Assembly (NCBI GenBank): GCA_910584795.1
Contig: CAJUBZ010000005.1
Span: forward strand, 1 to 62,489
Direction of reading: 5' to 3'
DNA length: 62,489 nt
From: an uncultured Eubacterium sp.
Lineage (GTDB): Bacteria > Bacillota > Clostridia > Lachnospirales > Lachnospiraceae
Position numbers and translations under genes: made by a program. The notes below the pieces were generated by a model that saw only the letters and a program-made list of their open reading frames with translations, was not told the origin of the DNA and ran no database searches. Shown piece after piece: positions 26,294 to 35,362 of the stretch; position 1 is the first letter of the stretch; the number at the start of each line of letters is the position of its first letter.

Positions 26294-28150
26294 ATGGGAA
26301 TGAGGAAAATATATACAAAGTTTTCATTTGCAATATTAATATTAGCATTATTATTAATTTGGGATGTGAACGCAGAGGCAAAATTTAAAAAAAATGAAAG
26401 TGATGTTGCTTCATTAGAGCATTTATTAGCTAAGCTAAATAGCGAGAATGTATGGGTAGATCATGATATTAATAGTTACCATTATGAATGGAGCGATAAG
26501 ACCGGAAGATTAATTAAAATCGATTTATCAGGTTATGGCATTAAAGGAGAACTAGATTTAAATAATTTTACAGAATTGCGTGAAATTGATTGCTCAGAGA
26601 ATAAAATAAGTTGTTTAAAGATTGATAAATTGAATAAGTTAAAAAGTTTAAAGTGTCAAAAAAATAATTTATCAGATGTAAAGTTTGGAAAATGTGAAAA
26701 TATTAGAGAAATATTTTGCGAAAAGAATAAAATTAAAACATTACAATTAAAAAAATTTAAAAAGTTAAATATATTATTTTGTAATGATAATAAAATATCA
26801 AAGTTGAACTTGAAACATAATATAAATTTAATGATGGTTGATTGTGCAAATAATTTATTAAAAACTTTAAATGTAACCAAACTAAAAAAATTAGATTATC
26901 TAAATTGTAGAAACAATCAATTATTAAAATTGAATATACTAAAAAACAAAAAATTAGAATCGATTAATATCATACATAATAAAATTAAAGTTTTAAATAT
27001 TAAAAGATTAAAAAAATTAATAAATATCAAGTGTGATAGAATGGTAATTTTAACTCCTAAAGTCAGGGTTAGGAGAAAAAATCAATCTATATCAGGGACA
27101 GAAGGCAAAGATAAGAAAGACGTTTTAAATTTGTCTAAATTAATAAAAAAGCAATTAAGGAAGGGGGCCAGTATTCCCACAAATTTGAACAATAATGCAT
27201 ATGTATGGGATGTAAAAACAGGAAAACTTACAATGCTTGATTGGAGTAAGCGGAAACTAAAAGGGAAACTGGATTTAACTGATTTCAAGAGCTTAGAAGA
27301 TATATCTTTACAAAATAATGCTCTTACAAAACTAAATATAAATGGTTTAAAAAAATTAATTTATGTAAGTTGCGATTATAACAAATTAAAAACATTAAAT
27401 ATTAATCAATTAAAAAAAATACAGTCATTAAATTGTTCACATAATCATTTAAAGAAATTAGATGTTCATAAACTGAAAAAATTAGCTTCCTTAGAATGTG
27501 ACAATAACCAAATTGCTCACTTAAATGTCAAAGGCTTAAAAAAATTATCTGAATTATATTGCCAAAACAACAAGCTTAAGAAATTAGATGTGCATGGATG
27601 TGTTTTTTTAGAAAATTTATATTGTTCTCGTAATAGTATAACGATATTGAATGTAAAAGGATGTGAAGATTTGATTAATCTGGATTGTTCAGATAATCAG
27701 ATAAATTATTTGAAGGTAGCTTCATGTGAGGCATTGGAATTTTTAGATTGTACAAATAATAAATTAAAAGAAATTAATTTAGTAAATAATAAAGTGGAAT
27801 ATTTGTATTGTTCATATAACAAAATACGGAAACTTAGAATAGGAGCAATTAAAATGGAAGTTCTTGATTGCTCTCATAATTCTTTAGAAAGTTTAGATGT
27901 GAGTGAACAGCAAATATATGACAGATTAGAATGTTCTCATAATCTTTTATCATCTTTAATTCTTGGGCGAAATGAAATGTATAAACTAAATTGTAGCTAT
28001 AATAAATTGAAAAATATTGATGTGAGTGGATTGCATGCAATGAAAGTTTTGATGTGTGAAAAGAATGGATTAGATATTTTAGATTTAAGAATGATTAATG
28101 TAATTTGTATTAGAAAAGATGAAAAAACTAGAATACTGAATATGGACTAG
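26294..28150 (+). CDS. Secreted leucine-rich-repeat protein 2 (double module)
   Basis: A 618-residue paralogue of the previous protein. After a signal peptide (about 1-30) come two copies of the same module: head (SDVASLEHLLAKL ... KGELDL) plus LRR array (about 35-260), then a second head (KDVLNLSKLIKKQLRKGA ... YVWDVKTGKLTMLDWSK, about 275-335) and a second LRR array to the end. Repeats again show LDCSxNxL, with many CSYN/CSHN variants. The gene is very AT- and Lys-rich. GGGAGGGAG precedes the start. Function unknown; surface binding or immunity towards the RHS toxin are the options. The head-plus-array architecture shared with protein 1 shows that the set arose by duplication. Confidence 0.8.
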   Translation: MGMRKIYTKFSFAILILALLLIWDVNAEAKFKKNESDVASLEHLLAKLNSENVWVDHDINSYHYEWSDKTGRLIKIDLSGYGIKGELDLNNFTELREIDCSENKISCLKIDKLNKLKSLKCQKNNLSDVKFGKCENIREIFCEKNKIKTLQLKKFKKLNILFCNDNKISKLNLKHNINLMMVDCANNLLKTLNVTKLKKLDYLNCRNNQLLKLNILKNKKLESINIIHNKIKVLNIKRLKKLINIKCDRMVILTPKVRVRRKNQSISGTEGKDKKDVLNLSKLIKKQLRKGASIPTNLNNNAYVWDVKTGKLTMLDWSKRKLKGKLDLTDFKSLEDISLQNNALTKLNINGLKKLIYVSCDYNKLKTLNINQLKKIQSLNCSHNHLKKLDVHKLKKLASLECDNNQIAHLNVKGLKKLSELYCQNNKLKKLDVHGCVFLENLYCSRNSITILNVKGCEDLINLDCSDNQINYLKVASCEALEFLDCTNNKLKEINLVNNKVEYLYCSYNKIRKLRIGAIKMEVLDCSHNSLESLDVSEQQIYDRLECSHNLLSSLILGRNEMYKLNCSYNKLKNIDVSGLHAMKVLMCEKNGLDILDLRMINVICIRKDEKTRILNMD

Positions 28151-28559
28151 AATTAATTATGCCATATAGAGGTGAATTATGATGTTGAGATTGTAGGAAG
28201 GAATGAAGAAGCAAGTAACTGGTGATTAAATGTATGTCCTTAAGCAGATTACATTAATATGGCAAATGGACATTACTAATTAGTTAGATTTTTAATTGAT
28301 GATATTTCTCCTTCTGCTTGATAAGTTGCAATATTATGAGAAAACCCTTGGTTTAGTATATAAACAGAATGGTGTGAAACATTAGAAGAACGTAATTTCA
28401 AAATCAAAGTCAGGCACAAAGAAATACCGGGAAGCAAATGTGATGAAGATTACAGCGACAAAAAAGAAAGTTAAATAAAAAAAAGGAGATATACATAAGA
28501 TAGAATCTGATTTCCAAAAACATAAATGCTGTAAATTTTCCCTTGATTTTACATTTCTG
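28151..28559 (+). other. Decayed cassette and repeat copy 2, no intact gene
   Basis: Contains the second copy of the LRR-flanking repeat (TTAAGCAG near 28240, then CTTCTGCTTG to about 28355). It then has a coding-like remnant, open in the frame that ends at TAA 28476-28478, whose last residues read KYREANVMKITATKKKVK, a tail typical of lysine-rich Ig-like surface domains. No start codon or upstream body remains. It looks like the stump of a further surface-protein gene. Confidence 0.4.
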
Positions 28560-28587
28560 TTGTGTTAAAATTGATTTTGCGTAAAAT
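28560..28587 (+). promoter_or_regulatory. Possible secG promoter
   Basis: TTGTGT (28560-28565), 16-bp spacer, TAAAAT (28582-28587), 54 bp before the secG ATG. Confidence 0.4.
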
Positions 28588-28641
28588 GAAACGAAAAAAT
28601 AGAAGATAATTCTTTTAATAGATAGAGGGAGGTGTAGACTC

Positions 28642-28887
28642 ATGACAATTTTAAGAATATTAACAGTAGTTTTTATGATAATAAGTTTTATTATTACAGT
28701 AGTAATCTTACTTCAGGAAGGTAAACAGGCTGGACTTACTGGTGCAATCAGTGGAGCAGCTGAGTCATATTGGGGAAAGAACAAGGGACGTTCAATGGAA
28801 GGTAAGTTAGAGAAGATTACAAAGATTTGCGTTGTATTATTCTTTGTACTTTCAGTTATTCTCAATATGGGTTTTGTAAATTATTAA
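28642..28887 (+). CDS. secG: Preprotein translocase subunit SecG
   Basis: An 81-residue protein with two membrane helices (about 4-24 and 57-77) joined by the conserved glycine-rich loop QEGKQAGLTGAISGAAESYWGKNKGRS. SecG joins SecYE and assists SecA-driven export. Size and the VVILLQ...GL pattern match Firmicute SecG. GGGAGG precedes the start. It is followed by a terminator and then rnr and smpB, an order common in Firmicutes (secG-rnr-smpB). Confidence 0.93.
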   Translation: MTILRILTVVFMIISFIITVVILLQEGKQAGLTGAISGAAESYWGKNKGRSMEGKLEKITKICVVLFFVLSVILNMGFVNY

Positions 28888-28911
28888 GATTTCAATTAAT
28901 ATGAACTGATG

Positions 28912-28937
28912 AAGGTGTAGATTTCTACACCTTTTTT
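28912..28937 (+). terminator. Terminator after secG
   Basis: AAGGTGTAG and CTACACCTT pair around ATTT, followed by a T run. Confidence 0.85.
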
Positions 28938-29036
28938 CTATGTATAGAATCTTTTATGAAGTGAAACGATGTGTAATGGTTTAATATTCGACTTTTTTGG
29001 AAAAACTGTTACAAGAAAATAAAAAGGGGAAAAGAC

Positions 29037-31151
29037 GTGGATATAATCAATGAAAAGAAAAAAATAATATTAGAGTTAATGAGAGATAAGCATTATGTAC
29101 CAATGAAGTTTAAGGAACTTGCAGTGATTCTAAATGTTCGTAAAGAAGACAGAAGACTACTGGATATTGTATTGTCAGAGTTGGTAAATGAAGGAAAGAT
29201 AATGCTTACGAAACGGGGAAAATACAGTATTCCGAAAGAACAATATGTGGAAGGTTTATTTATCAGTCATGAAAAAGGGTTTGGATTTGTTGAGGTAGAG
29301 GGAGAGGAAGAGGACTACTTCATACCTGAAAGCAATGTAAACGGAGCATTTCATCATGATATGGTATTGATTGCTGTGGAACCGGTGCAGACAGGAAAAC
29401 GAAAAGAAGCAAAAGTGGTCAAAGTTTTGTCCCATGAGATTCGGGAAGTGGTAGGATTTTTTCAACAGAACAAGGGATTTGGTTATGTATTACCTGATAA
29501 TCAGAGAATTACCAGCGATATTTACGTAGCAGGTAAGGATACGATGGGGGCAGTGCAAGGACATAAGGTTGTTGTGAAACTTACTAGTTATGGTACTGAT
29601 GATAGAAAACCGGAAGGTGTAATTACAGAGATACTAGGTCATGCGAATGATCCCGGAGTTGATATTATGTCTATTGTAAAAAGCTATGAGATACCATCAG
29701 AGTTTCCGGAAGAAGTGATGGAACAGGCAGCCTCAATTCCTACAGAAGTACCTGAGGAAGAAAAGACCGGTCGAATGGATATCAGAGAATGGCAGACAGT
29801 AACAATAGATGGAGAGGATGCAAAAGATTTAGATGATGCTATTACATTGACAAAGGAAAATGGAATATATACATTAGGTGTTCATATTGCAGATGTATCT
29901 CATTATGTAACAGAAAATTCTCCATTAGATAAAGAGGCAGTGAAACGTGGCACCAGTGTTTATCTGGTAGACAGAGTGATTCCTATGATACCTCATAAGT
30001 TATCCAATGGTATCTGCTCTTTAAATCAGGGCGAGGACAGGCTGGCTTTAAGCTGTATAATGAAAATCAATAAAAAAGGTGAAATAATAGACCATCAGGT
30101 AGCAGAGACTCTGATAAACGTGGACAGGAGAATGACCTATACAGCAGTTAATAATATTGTTACTAATAAGGACAAAGATACTATGAAAGAGTATCAGGAG
30201 TTTGTGGATATGTTTCATTTAATGGCGGAGCTTTCAAATATACTTCGTGAAAAGAGATATGGCAGGGGAGCAATTGATTTTGATTTTCCGGAATGTAAAA
30301 TTAAATTAAACGATAAGGGATATCCTGTGTCTATTGAACCATACGACAGAAATGCAGCAACAATGATTATTGAAGATTTTATGCTGGCAGCAAATGAAAC
30401 AGTTGCAGAATACTTTTTCTGGCAGCAGGTTCCTTTTGTATACAGAAATCATGAAAAGCCGGACAGCGACAGAATGAAGGCATTGGCCGCTTTTATTACT
30501 AATATGGGATATTCTTTAAAGGTTTCAGGAGATGAAGTACATCCTAAGGAGATTCAGAAACTTCTGGGCAAAATAGAGGGAACACCGGAAGAGGCTATGA
30601 TTAGCAGGGTTACGCTACGTTCTATGAAGAGAGCTGAATATACTCCGGAATGTATGGGACATTTCGGGCTGGCAGCAAAATATTATACACATTTTACCTC
30701 ACCAATCAGACGTTATCCTGATTTACAGATACATCGTATTATAAAAGAGTGTATTAATGGGAAGATGTCAGATAAACATGCAGAGCATTTCAGAAGCATT
30801 CTGCCACAGATCACAAAGGACTGCAGTACCTATGAGCGAAGGGCAGATGAAGCAGAGAGGGAAACAGAAAAGCTTAAAAAAACAGAGTATATGAGAAGTC
30901 AGATAGGAGAAGAGTTTGTAGGGGTAATTTCCGGAGTGACGAACTTTGGGATTTATGTGGAACTTCCAAATACAATAGAAGGTCTTGTGCATGTTTCAAA
31001 TATGGCAGATGATCACTATATCTATGATGAATCATCCTATTCTATGACTGGTGAACATACAAGAAAAACTTACAAACTTGGACAACCGGTAAAAATAAGA
31101 GTAGAGGGTGCAGATAAGTTGTCTAGAACTATTGATTTCTCTATGGTATGA
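29037..31151 (+). CDS. rnr: Ribonuclease R
   Basis: A 704-residue processive 3-to-5 exoribonuclease that degrades structured RNA and works with tmRNA-SmpB on stalled messages. An N-terminal winged helix (about 1-65) is followed by two cold-shock OB folds (about 70-220, with GFGFVEVEGEEEDYFIPESN), the RNB catalytic domain with DGEDAKDLDDAITL and DRVIPMIPHKLSNGICSLNQ, and a C-terminal S1 domain (about 625-700, GVISGVTNFGIYVELPNTIEGLVHVS). The usual basic tail is missing or very short. The start is GTG with AAGGGGAAAAGAC before it; no better ATG exists. smpB follows after a repeat region. Confidence 0.95.
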   Translation: MDIINEKKKIILELMRDKHYVPMKFKELAVILNVRKEDRRLLDIVLSELVNEGKIMLTKRGKYSIPKEQYVEGLFISHEKGFGFVEVEGEEEDYFIPESNVNGAFHHDMVLIAVEPVQTGKRKEAKVVKVLSHEIREVVGFFQQNKGFGYVLPDNQRITSDIYVAGKDTMGAVQGHKVVVKLTSYGTDDRKPEGVITEILGHANDPGVDIMSIVKSYEIPSEFPEEVMEQAASIPTEVPEEEKTGRMDIREWQTVTIDGEDAKDLDDAITLTKENGIYTLGVHIADVSHYVTENSPLDKEAVKRGTSVYLVDRVIPMIPHKLSNGICSLNQGEDRLALSCIMKINKKGEIIDHQVAETLINVDRRMTYTAVNNIVTNKDKDTMKEYQEFVDMFHLMAELSNILREKRYGRGAIDFDFPECKIKLNDKGYPVSIEPYDRNAATMIIEDFMLAANETVAEYFFWQQVPFVYRNHEKPDSDRMKALAAFITNMGYSLKVSGDEVHPKEIQKLLGKIEGTPEEAMISRVTLRSMKRAEYTPECMGHFGLAAKYYTHFTSPIRRYPDLQIHRIIKECINGKMSDKHAEHFRSILPQITKDCSTYERRADEAERETEKLKKTEYMRSQIGEEFVGVISGVTNFGIYVELPNTIEGLVHVSNMADDHYIYDESSYSMTGEHTRKTYKLGQPVKIRVEGADKLSRTIDFSMV

Positions 31152-31175
31152 TGTACAAATAGGCATGAGCCATGC

Positions 31176-31239
31176 ATAATATATAAATCATGATTCGTCG
31201 AAAGCTTGCTTTCGTAAGAATATATGATTTATATATTAT
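31176..31239. repeat. Perfect AT-rich palindrome upstream of smpB
   Basis: ATAATATATAAATCAT (31176-31191) and ATGATTTATATATTAT (31224-31239) are exact 16-bp inverted repeats, with CGAAAG/CTTTCG at the tip. It is followed directly by a GC-rich tandem repeat. Confidence 0.7.
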
Positions 31240-31244
31240 ATAGG

Positions 31245-31364
31245 GCGAAGCCCGTGACCGAGAAGAAGCGGAGCGGATTCGAGGTGCAAGGCGAAAGAAG
31301 AGAGGCGAAGCCCGTGACCGAGAAGAAGCGGAGCGGATTCGAGGTGCATGGCGAAAGGAAAGGA
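31245..31364 (+). repeat. 60-bp tandem duplication overlapping the smpB leader
   Basis: Units 31245-31304 and 31305-31364 are nearly identical for their first 50 bases (GCGAAGCCCGTGACCGAGAA...GAGGTGCA). The part GAGAAGAAGCGGAGCGGATT matches the asymmetric module of the 137-bp element (11006-11142, reverse strand) with few changes. The second unit contains ATG where the first has AAG, creating a false upstream start for smpB. Confidence 0.75.
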
Positions 31365-31374
31365 AGGAATAACA

Positions 31375-31833
31375 ATGGCTTCAGAAAAATTAATTGCCAG
31401 CAATAAAAAGGCGAGACATGATTACTTTATAGAAGACACTTATGAGGCAGGAATTGTATTGCATGGCACGGAGGTAAAATCTCTTCGTGCAGGACATTGC
31501 AGCATTAAAGAGTCTTTTGTGAGAGTAGATAATGGGGAAGTAATCATTTATGGAATGCATATTAATCCTTATGAAAAAGGAAATATTTTTAATAAAGACC
31601 CATTAAGACCAAAAAAATTGATGCTTCATAAGTATGAAATTAATAAATTAATTGGAAAATTAAACGAAAAAGGTTTAACTCTTGTCCCGCTTAGAGTATA
31701 TTTTAAAGGAAGTCTTGTGAAAGTGGAAATCGGACTCGCAAGAGGTAAGAAATTATATGACAAGCGTGATGATATCAGAAAACGTGATTTAAAACGTGAA
31801 CATGAGAGAGATTACAAGATTAAGATGCGCTAA
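31375..31833 (+). CDS. smpB: SsrA-binding protein SmpB
   Basis: A 152-residue partner of tmRNA in rescue of stalled ribosomes. Characteristic segments: ASNKKARHDYFIEDTYEAGI, LHGTEVKSLRAGHCSIKES, NPYEKGNIF..DPLRPKKLMLH and the basic C-terminal tail YDKRDDIRKRDLKREHERD. An in-frame ATG at 31348 lies in the repeat unit and has no well-spaced ribosome site; the ATG at 31375 has AAGGAAGG eight bases upstream and gives the normal length, so I choose it. It follows rnr, whose product acts in the same pathway. No ssrA gene was seen in the window. Confidence 0.95.
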   Translation: MASEKLIASNKKARHDYFIEDTYEAGIVLHGTEVKSLRAGHCSIKESFVRVDNGEVIIYGMHINPYEKGNIFNKDPLRPKKLMLHKYEINKLIGKLNEKGLTLVPLRVYFKGSLVKVEIGLARGKKLYDKRDDIRKRDLKREHERDYKIKMR

Positions 31834-31909
31834 TGAAAGAACAAATTGTAAAAAAATATATTTAAGATTTAACATAAGAACAAAATGTTTAGGAATGGAG
31901 GAAAAAATA

Positions 31910-33094
31910 ATGTACACAGAATCATTAGTAAAGTTGGGAAAGGTACGCTCAGAAATCAGAGAGATATTTGAGTATGGAAACAAAAGAAAGGCAGAAATCG
32001 GAGCAGAGAATGTTTTTGATTTCAGTATTGGAAATCCCAGTGTTCCCGCACCTAGAAGTGTAGATAAGGCAATTATTGATTTGGTAGATAATTTTGATTC
32101 GGTCGCATTACATGGATATACATCAGCACAAGGTGATACAGAAGTGAGAGAAACAATTGCTGATTACATAAATAAAAAATTTGGTACTGAGATTACAGCA
32201 AATCATATTTATATGACATGTGGTGCAGCAGCTTCACTAACCATCGTATTAAATGCTATTTTACAAAAGGATGATGAGTGTATTGCATTTACTCCTTATT
32301 TTCCTGAATATGGAGTATTCATCGAGAGAACAGGAGCTAAATTAGTTGCTGTGACATCAGAAGAAAAAACATTTCAAATTGATATGGATAAGTTTGAAAA
32401 AGCAATTACAGAGAATACAAAAGCTGTTATAATTAATTCTCCGAACAATCCATCTGGTGTAGTATATAAAGTGGATACCATTGAAAAGATGTGTAATCTT
32501 TTAAAAGAAAAGGAACAGGAATATGGTCATCCGATATTTGTAATTACAGATGAACCATATAGAGAACTGGTTTATGATGATACAGAGGTTCCTTACATCA
32601 TAAATTACTATGATAATACATTTGTGTGCTATTCTTATAGTAAAGCATTGTCATTGCCGGGAGAAAGAATAGGATATATTGTAGTATCACCGGATATGGT
32701 AGAGGAAGAGGATGCATATGCGGCAGTATGCGGCTCGGCACGAGCACTTGGTTATGTCTGTGCATCAAGCATGTATCAGAGAGTTATCGCAAGATGTATT
32801 GATGATACAGCAGATATTTCCATTTATAAGAAAAATAGAGATTTGTTATATAATGCATTAACAGAAATGGGATATGAATGTGTTTATCCTGATGGAGCAT
32901 TTTATTTGTTTGTAAAAGCAATGGGTGAGGATTCTCATGAATTCTGTGAAAAAGCGAAAGAACAGGAATTGTTACTGGTACCCGCAGACAGCTTTGGAAC
33001 ACCTGGATATGTGAGAGTTTCTTACTGCGTACAGACAAAACAGATAGAAGATGCACTGCCGGCATTTCAGGCATTGGCAGATAGTTATAAATAG
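31910..33094 (+). CDS. PLP-dependent aminotransferase, class I/II
   Basis: A 394-residue fold-type I aminotransferase of the aspartate aminotransferase superfamily. Motifs: DFSIGNPSVPAP near the N-terminus, LHGYTSAQGDTEVRE, NSPNNPSGVVY with the cofactor-binding Asn, TDEPYREL, and the PLP lysine K245 in SYSKALSLPGERIGY. The C-terminal Arg that binds the substrate carboxylate is in GYVRVSYC. Substrate specificity is not evident; it resembles the large group annotated as aspartate or aromatic aminotransferases. A longer frame opens at 31796 overlapping smpB, but TGGAGG before the ATG at 31910 and the family N-terminus support the shorter form. Confidence 0.9.
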   Translation: MYTESLVKLGKVRSEIREIFEYGNKRKAEIGAENVFDFSIGNPSVPAPRSVDKAIIDLVDNFDSVALHGYTSAQGDTEVRETIADYINKKFGTEITANHIYMTCGAAASLTIVLNAILQKDDECIAFTPYFPEYGVFIERTGAKLVAVTSEEKTFQIDMDKFEKAITENTKAVIINSPNNPSGVVYKVDTIEKMCNLLKEKEQEYGHPIFVITDEPYRELVYDDTEVPYIINYYDNTFVCYSYSKALSLPGERIGYIVVSPDMVEEEDAYAAVCGSARALGYVCASSMYQRVIARCIDDTADISIYKKNRDLLYNALTEMGYECVYPDGAFYLFVKAMGEDSHEFCEKAKEQELLLVPADSFGTPGYVRVSYCVQTKQIEDALPAFQALADSYK

Positions 33095-33140
33095 TAAAAG
33101 CATGTTAGAGCAATTGATATATAATGAAAGGTCGTGAAAT

Positions 33141-33320
33141 ATGAGTGATCAGTACAGTTGTGAGTTTTGCAGCAACTATGTATATGATGAAGAATATGAA
33201 GAGTATGGCTGTGTGGTGAATATGGATGAAGATGACCTTGCCATGCTGATGCAGTTTAAGCGTGCAACATGTCCGTATTTTTCTTATGGTGATGAATATA
33301 AAATTGCCAGAAAACAGTAG
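33141..33320 (+). CDS. Small four-cysteine protein, DUF6472-like
   Basis: A 59-residue acidic protein starting MSDQYSCEFCSNYVYDEEYE and ending GDEYKIARKQ. It has CxxC at residues 7-10, a third Cys in YGCVV and a fourth in ATCPYF, a probable zinc-ribbon-like knuckle. The layout (SCexCxNYVYDEEYE ... CPyF..GDEYkI.RKQ) is that of the uncharacterised DUF6472 family, common in Lachnospiraceae. A GAAAGG motif with short spacing to ATG serves as ribosome site. Function unknown. It lies between an aminotransferase and a PAP2 protein without clear operon partners. Confidence 0.75.
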   Translation: MSDQYSCEFCSNYVYDEEYEEYGCVVNMDEDDLAMLMQFKRATCPYFSYGDEYKIARKQ

Positions 33321-33350
33321 ATTTGATTGTTACAAAATGAAGAGGATATC

Positions 33351-33845
33351 ATGACACAGGAAACTTATATTAAGATAACAGAAAAGATAAGGTCAACTCA
33401 TTATGGAGAGAGGATAATCGTCTTTATCAATAGGTTATTGACGGATGTTGTTTATATTGCCTTTCTGGCATTGTTAGCTTATCTGGCATTACATAGAGAT
33501 AAGGATATGATAAAGATTGTAATTGTTACAGGAATGTCGTTTGTTTTGGTTAGTATAATCAGACATTTTATTAATGCAGAAAGGCCGTATACAAAGTATG
33601 AGTTTATACCATTAGTCCAAAAAGAAAAAAAGGGAGATTCTATGCCCAGCAGACATGTTTTTTCTGCATTTGTTATTGGAATGGCGTTTATGTATATCAA
33701 TACAGTGTCAGGAATTATCGTTCTTATTATAGGAAGCTTAATGGCGGTCATACGTGTAATCATAGGCGTACATTTTCCACGGGATGTGATTGCAGGGGCA
33801 GTTATCGGAACATTATCAGGAATCATTGGATTTTATCTAATATAA
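33351..33845 (+). CDS. PAP2-family membrane phosphatase
   Basis: A 164-residue integral membrane protein with about five helices. It carries the three phosphatase signatures: NAERPYTKY (KxxxxxxRP-like), SMPSRHVFSAF (PSGH-like, with Arg in place of Gly), and RVIIGVHFPRDVIAG (SRxxxxxHxxxD-like). Such enzymes remove phosphate from lipids such as undecaprenyl pyrophosphate or phosphatidic acid at the outer face of the membrane. A TTG-initiated longer form (from 33327) is possible, but ATG 33351 has GAAGAGG five bases upstream. The PSRH variant is also seen in active family members. Confidence 0.85.
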   Translation: MTQETYIKITEKIRSTHYGERIIVFINRLLTDVVYIAFLALLAYLALHRDKDMIKIVIVTGMSFVLVSIIRHFINAERPYTKYEFIPLVQKEKKGDSMPSRHVFSAFVIGMAFMYINTVSGIIVLIIGSLMAVIRVIIGVHFPRDVIAGAVIGTLSGIIGFYLI

Positions 33846-33903
33846 AAATTGAAAGGGTTTATAGAAATCTAATCAGATTTACAGTTTGATAGGAGATGAT
33901 AAT

Positions 33904-35313
33904 ATGTCAAAACAAAATAAGTTTGTAAAGGATATGACACAGGGTACGCCTTGGAAATTGTTATTGCAATTTGCAGTACCCCTTTTTATCGGAAATATAT
34001 TTCAGCAATTATATAATATGGTGGATTCCATAATAGTAGGAAATTATGTCAGTTCCAATGCTTTAGGTGCCATTGGTACAACGAATTCACTTCACTTTTT
34101 TTTCTTCTCACTGGTTGGCGGTCTTTCTGTAGGCATTGGGATTATTGTAGCCCAGTTTTTCGGTGCTGAGAATGAAGAAAAGGTTAAGGATACCATCGGA
34201 AATGCGATATGGATTATTTCAGCAGGCTCTATTATTATGGCTTTGATTGGATTTTTTGCAGCAAGACAGGTTCTTGTTCTATTAGAAACAGATTCTGTGA
34301 TTTTAGAGGATGCAGTGGCATATTTGAAAGTTACGTCCATAGGCATATGCTGTATGGGACTTTATAATGGTGTGTCCAGTATTTTAAGGGCATTGGGAGA
34401 TAGTAAAACTCCGTTATTTTTCTTGATTTTTGCAAGTATAATTAATGTTGTACTGGATTTTGTTTTTGTACTGGCTTTTGACTGGGGGGTTATAGGTGTG
34501 GCTGTGGCTACAGCTTTTGCACAGTTTTTATCAGCCATTACATGCATTATATATGCATATAAAAGCAATACATATTTTCGCTTGAAAAAACACAATTTTA
34601 AGTTGCAGGGAACGATACTTAAGAAAAGTTTAAGACTGGGTATACCGGTAGCGTTACAAAATTCACTGATAGCATTTTCACTGATTGTTCTGCAAAGGGT
34701 TGTTAATAGTTATGGAGCTAATTTTACAACTGCGTTTACGGTAGTAACAAGAATAGAGACATTGATTCAACAGCCATTTATGTCTCTAGGTGCGGCAATG
34801 TCTACGTATACAGGACAAAATCTGGGAGCAGGAAAAGTGAAACGTGTTATCAAAGGGTTTAATTCTGCAAATGTGCTAAATACAATATTTGCACTGGTAG
34901 TTATTGCAGCCTTTTGGTTATTCACACCACAGATTGTATCCATATTTGGAGATGACAGCCATGTACTAAAAATCGCAGTAGACGGACTTCGTATTACCAG
35001 TTGCTTTTATTTGTTTTTAGGTTTGATTTATCCTACCAGAAATGTGTTAAATGGCGCAGGTGATGCTATGTTTTCGCTATTTACAGGCATTGTGGAGTGT
35101 ATTGGACGAGTGGGTCTGGCATATCCGTTGACGTTAATTCCGTTTTTGGGAAGTTATGGAGTATTTTATGCAACAGGGCTTACATGGCTGCTAAATGGAT
35201 TATTTAGTTTAGTGAGATATAAACGTGGAAAATGGAAAACAATTAACTTTATAAAGACACAAGATGAATCAGCAGATTTTATGGAAGTTGCTGAGGCAGA
35301 TAGTGGATTGTAG
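33904..35313 (+). CDS. MATE-family efflux transporter
   Basis: A 469-residue membrane protein with 12 predicted helices in two repeats of six. Both halves begin with the family pattern: TPWKLLLQFAVPLFIGNIFQQLYNMVDSIIVGNYV at the N-terminus and LKKSLRLGIPVALQNSLIAFS around residue 235. Family members export drugs or metabolites using a Na or H gradient. An upstream ATG (33886) overlaps the ribosome site; ATG 33904 with AGGAG eight bases before is preferred. No regulator of the MarR or MerR type is adjacent. Confidence 0.9.
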   Translation: MSKQNKFVKDMTQGTPWKLLLQFAVPLFIGNIFQQLYNMVDSIIVGNYVSSNALGAIGTTNSLHFFFFSLVGGLSVGIGIIVAQFFGAENEEKVKDTIGNAIWIISAGSIIMALIGFFAARQVLVLLETDSVILEDAVAYLKVTSIGICCMGLYNGVSSILRALGDSKTPLFFLIFASIINVVLDFVFVLAFDWGVIGVAVATAFAQFLSAITCIIYAYKSNTYFRLKKHNFKLQGTILKKSLRLGIPVALQNSLIAFSLIVLQRVVNSYGANFTTAFTVVTRIETLIQQPFMSLGAAMSTYTGQNLGAGKVKRVIKGFNSANVLNTIFALVVIAAFWLFTPQIVSIFGDDSHVLKIAVDGLRITSCFYLFLGLIYPTRNVLNGAGDAMFSLFTGIVECIGRVGLAYPLTLIPFLGSYGVFYATGLTWLLNGLFSLVRYKRGKWKTINFIKTQDESADFMEVAEADSGL

Positions 35314-35362
35314 GGAAATATATCTTAAAAATTGTGCAAAATAAATAGAGGGAGGTGATTGT

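Noticed and set aside
25000..28150. CRISPR array
   Set aside because: The regular periodicity is that of LRR coding repeats (about 63-69 bp) in two open frames, not of identical DNA repeats with unique spacers.
31224..31406. 60-codon frame across the 60-bp tandem repeat
   Set aside because: It encodes a duplicated peptide only because the repeat unit is a multiple of three; it overlaps smpB and has no family match.
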